Origin: Syntrophaceae bacterium UBA2188
GTDB lineage: Bacteria; Desulfobacterota; BSN033; UBA1163
Reading direction: 5' to 3'
DNA length: 6,662 bases
Assembly: GCA_002327985.1 (NCBI GenBank)
Contig: DCVM01000120.1
Location: forward strand, 1 to 6,662
Position numbers and translations under genes: made by a program. This document shows, one piece after another, positions 5,409 through 6,662 of this stretch (position 1 is its first letter; every line of letters begins with the position of its first letter). The notes under the pieces were generated by a model, which saw only the letters and a list, made by a program, of their open reading frames with translations, made no database searches and was not told where the DNA came from.

Positions 5409-6662
5409 TTACTGCCACATTTTAGAATTGGACCATCGAGGATTCTTGGGTGGCTTGATTTGATACTTGTGGATTCGATTCGTCAGCATCTTTCGAGTGA
5501 TGCCGAGGAGTTTGGCTGCTTTTTCTTGATTCCAATCGGTCTCGTTCAGTTTGCTAATAATCCACTTCTTTTCAAGGTCGGAGACCATCTTCATCAAGGC
5601 AACTTTACCCGCTTCTTTTCTTTGCCCCATTCCTTCCTTTAAAAAAAGATGGGGGGGAAGGTCATCGAGGGTAATGGTATTTTTTCTGCAGAAGACAATC
5701 ATCTGCTGAATCGTATTGGCCAATTCTCTGACGTTTCCAGACCAAGAAAAAGTTTTCAACTGTTCTATCACGGCCGGCTCCATCCGGACAGGAACCTTTC
5801 CCTTCTGGAATTTTTTAAGAAAATAGTCGACCAGCAAAGGAATATCCGAAGCACGCTCCCTGAGCGGAGGGAGCGTCACCGGAACGATACTCAGTCGATA
5901 AAAAAGATCTTCTCTGAAATTTTCTTTCGTGACTTCCTCCTGGAGATTTCGGTTGGTGATCGAAATGATTCGAACATCGACTTTGATCGGTTGACTATCC
6001 CCAATTCTCTCGAATTCCTTCTCTTCAATCACCCTTAAAAGCACCTTTTGAAGCGTGTACGGAATCTCACCAATTTCATCCAAGACCAATGTCCCCCCAT
6101 CCGCCGCCTGGAAACGACCGATGGTATCTTTGACCGCCCCGGTAAAGGACCCTTTTCGATGGCCGAATAGCTCGCTGGTCAGAAGGCTTTCGGTCAACGC
6201 CCCGCAATTGACGGTGACCAAGGGTTTTCCTTTTCTGAGACTGTAGTAATGGATCGTTTTGGCAATCAGATCTTTTCCGGTCCCGCTCTCTCCCTGAATC
6301 AGAACCGTTGCATCCGTTTCAGCCACTCTACTGATGATGTCAAAAATCTCCAACATGTTAGGGTGATTGCCAATGATATTGGGAAAAGAATATTTTTCAA
6401 TGACCTGCTTTCGAAGGTAACCGATCTCCTTTTCCATCTCTTTGGTTTTGAGGGCCTGACGGATGGTGGCCAAAAATCTTTCTAACTTATCAAAGATGGG
6501 TTTCTCGAAGAAATAGAAGGCGCCTTTTTTTAACGCCTCGACGGCCATGGAGACAGAGCCGAAAGCCGTGATCAGAATGACTGGAATGTCCGGATGTGTC
6601 TTTTTGACCTCCTGAAGAAGTTCTGTCCCGCTCAGGTCAGGCATTTTTTCATCAGTGATGAT
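5409..6662 (-). CDS. NtrC-family sigma-54-dependent response regulator, N-terminus cut by window edge
   Basis: DNA-binding response regulator that, when phosphorylated by a sensor kinase, should hydrolyse ATP to open sigma-54 promoter complexes. The reading frame is open through 6662, so the first Met seen (6644) is internal. The codons just before it read IITDEK, and the Asp at 6651-6653 is the receiver phospho-acceptor, followed by the usual MPDLSG. Counting from that Met, the receiver Thr is in LITAFGS (about 26) and the receiver Lys is K48. The AAA+ domain follows: Walker A GESGTGKD (118-125), Walker B LDEI (188-191), the arginine-finger segment FREDLFYRL (243-251) and WSGNVREL (301-308). 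The C-terminal Fis-type HTH is at about 366-394. The sigma-54 contact loop reads GSFTGA instead of GAFTGA. The gene ends in TAA at 5409-5411, 19 bp before the next gene, so the two are probably co-transcribed. It is the only regulator here with an intact phosphorylation site. The partner kinase is not in the window. Confidence 0.95.
   Translation of the reverse strand: MITDEKMPDLSGTELLQEVKKTHPDIPVILITAFGSVSMAVEALKKGAFYFFEKPIFDKLERFLATIRQALKTKEMEKEIGYLRKQVIEKYSFPNIIGNHPNMLEIFDIISRVAETDATVLIQGESGTGKDLIAKTIHYYSLRKGKPLVTVNCGALTESLLTSELFGHRKGSFTGAVKDTIGRFQAADGGTLVLDEIGEIPYTLQKVLLRVIEEKEFERIGDSQPIKVDVRIISITNRNLQEEVTKENFREDLFYRLSIVPVTLPPLRERASDIPLLVDYFLKKFQKGKVPVRMEPAVIEQLKTFSWSGNVRELANTIQQMIVFCRKNTITLDDLPPHLFLKEGMGQRKEAGKVALMKMVSDLEKKWIISKLNETDWNQEKAAKLLGITRKMLTNRIHKYQIKPPKNPRWSNSKMWQ

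Noticed and set aside
5409..6644. Treating the ATG at 6644 as the true start of the response regulator
   Set aside because: The frame continues to the window edge with IITDEK, which supplies the receiver phospho-acceptor Asp, so the Met is internal.

Overview
All six genes lie on the minus strand, so the window is transcribed from right to left. It is a dense regulatory island: three AAA+ activators of sigma-54 RNA polymerase (bacterial enhancer-binding proteins), two stand-in receiver domains and two degenerate GGDEF-like domains. There are no enzymes of metabolism, transporters, RNA genes, CRISPR arrays or mobile elements. The host is a Gram-negative-type bacterium of moderate to low GC with heavy sigma-54 usage. 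The style resembles Desulfobacterota (former Deltaproteobacteria) or Nitrospirota, but this is an impression from gene content and composition, not a demonstrated assignment.

Layout in transcription order. (1) 6662-5409: an NtrC-type response regulator (receiver, AAA+, Fis-type HTH), cut at its N-terminus by the window edge. After 19 bp comes 5389-4514, a receiver fused to a degenerate GGDEF domain. (2) A 268-bp gap (4246-4513) holds a good -24/-12 sigma-54 promoter, a consensus-perfect IHF-type site and candidate upstream activator sites. It drives 4245-3739 (a free-standing receiver) and, 17 bp later, 3721-2033 (a GAF-AAA+-HTH activator). (3) A very AT-rich 361-bp gap (1672-2032) holds a second sigma-54 promoter, an IHF-like site at the same spacing, and two related inverted repeats 40 bp apart. 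It drives 1671-643 (a PspF-like AAA+-HTH protein with no sensory domain) and 589-128 (a small degenerate GGDEF protein). The last 127 bp (1-127) are non-coding and contain a long imperfect hairpin.

How the parts may work together (inference): the first regulator is the only one here with a normal phospho-acceptor Asp, so it is the likely input. It or another activator could fire the two internal sigma-54 promoters, giving a cascade. The downstream parts look progressively disabled. Both extra receivers carry Glu at the phospho-acceptor position (residue 54 in each), both GGDEF domains have lost the signature, and the PspF-like protein has Asn-Asp in place of the Walker B Asp-Glu. That last protein shares an identical SYKALLYKI recognition segment with the intact GAF activator. 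It could therefore occupy the same sites, or mix into the same hexamers, as a built-in brake. This combination is the most interesting hypothesis in the window.
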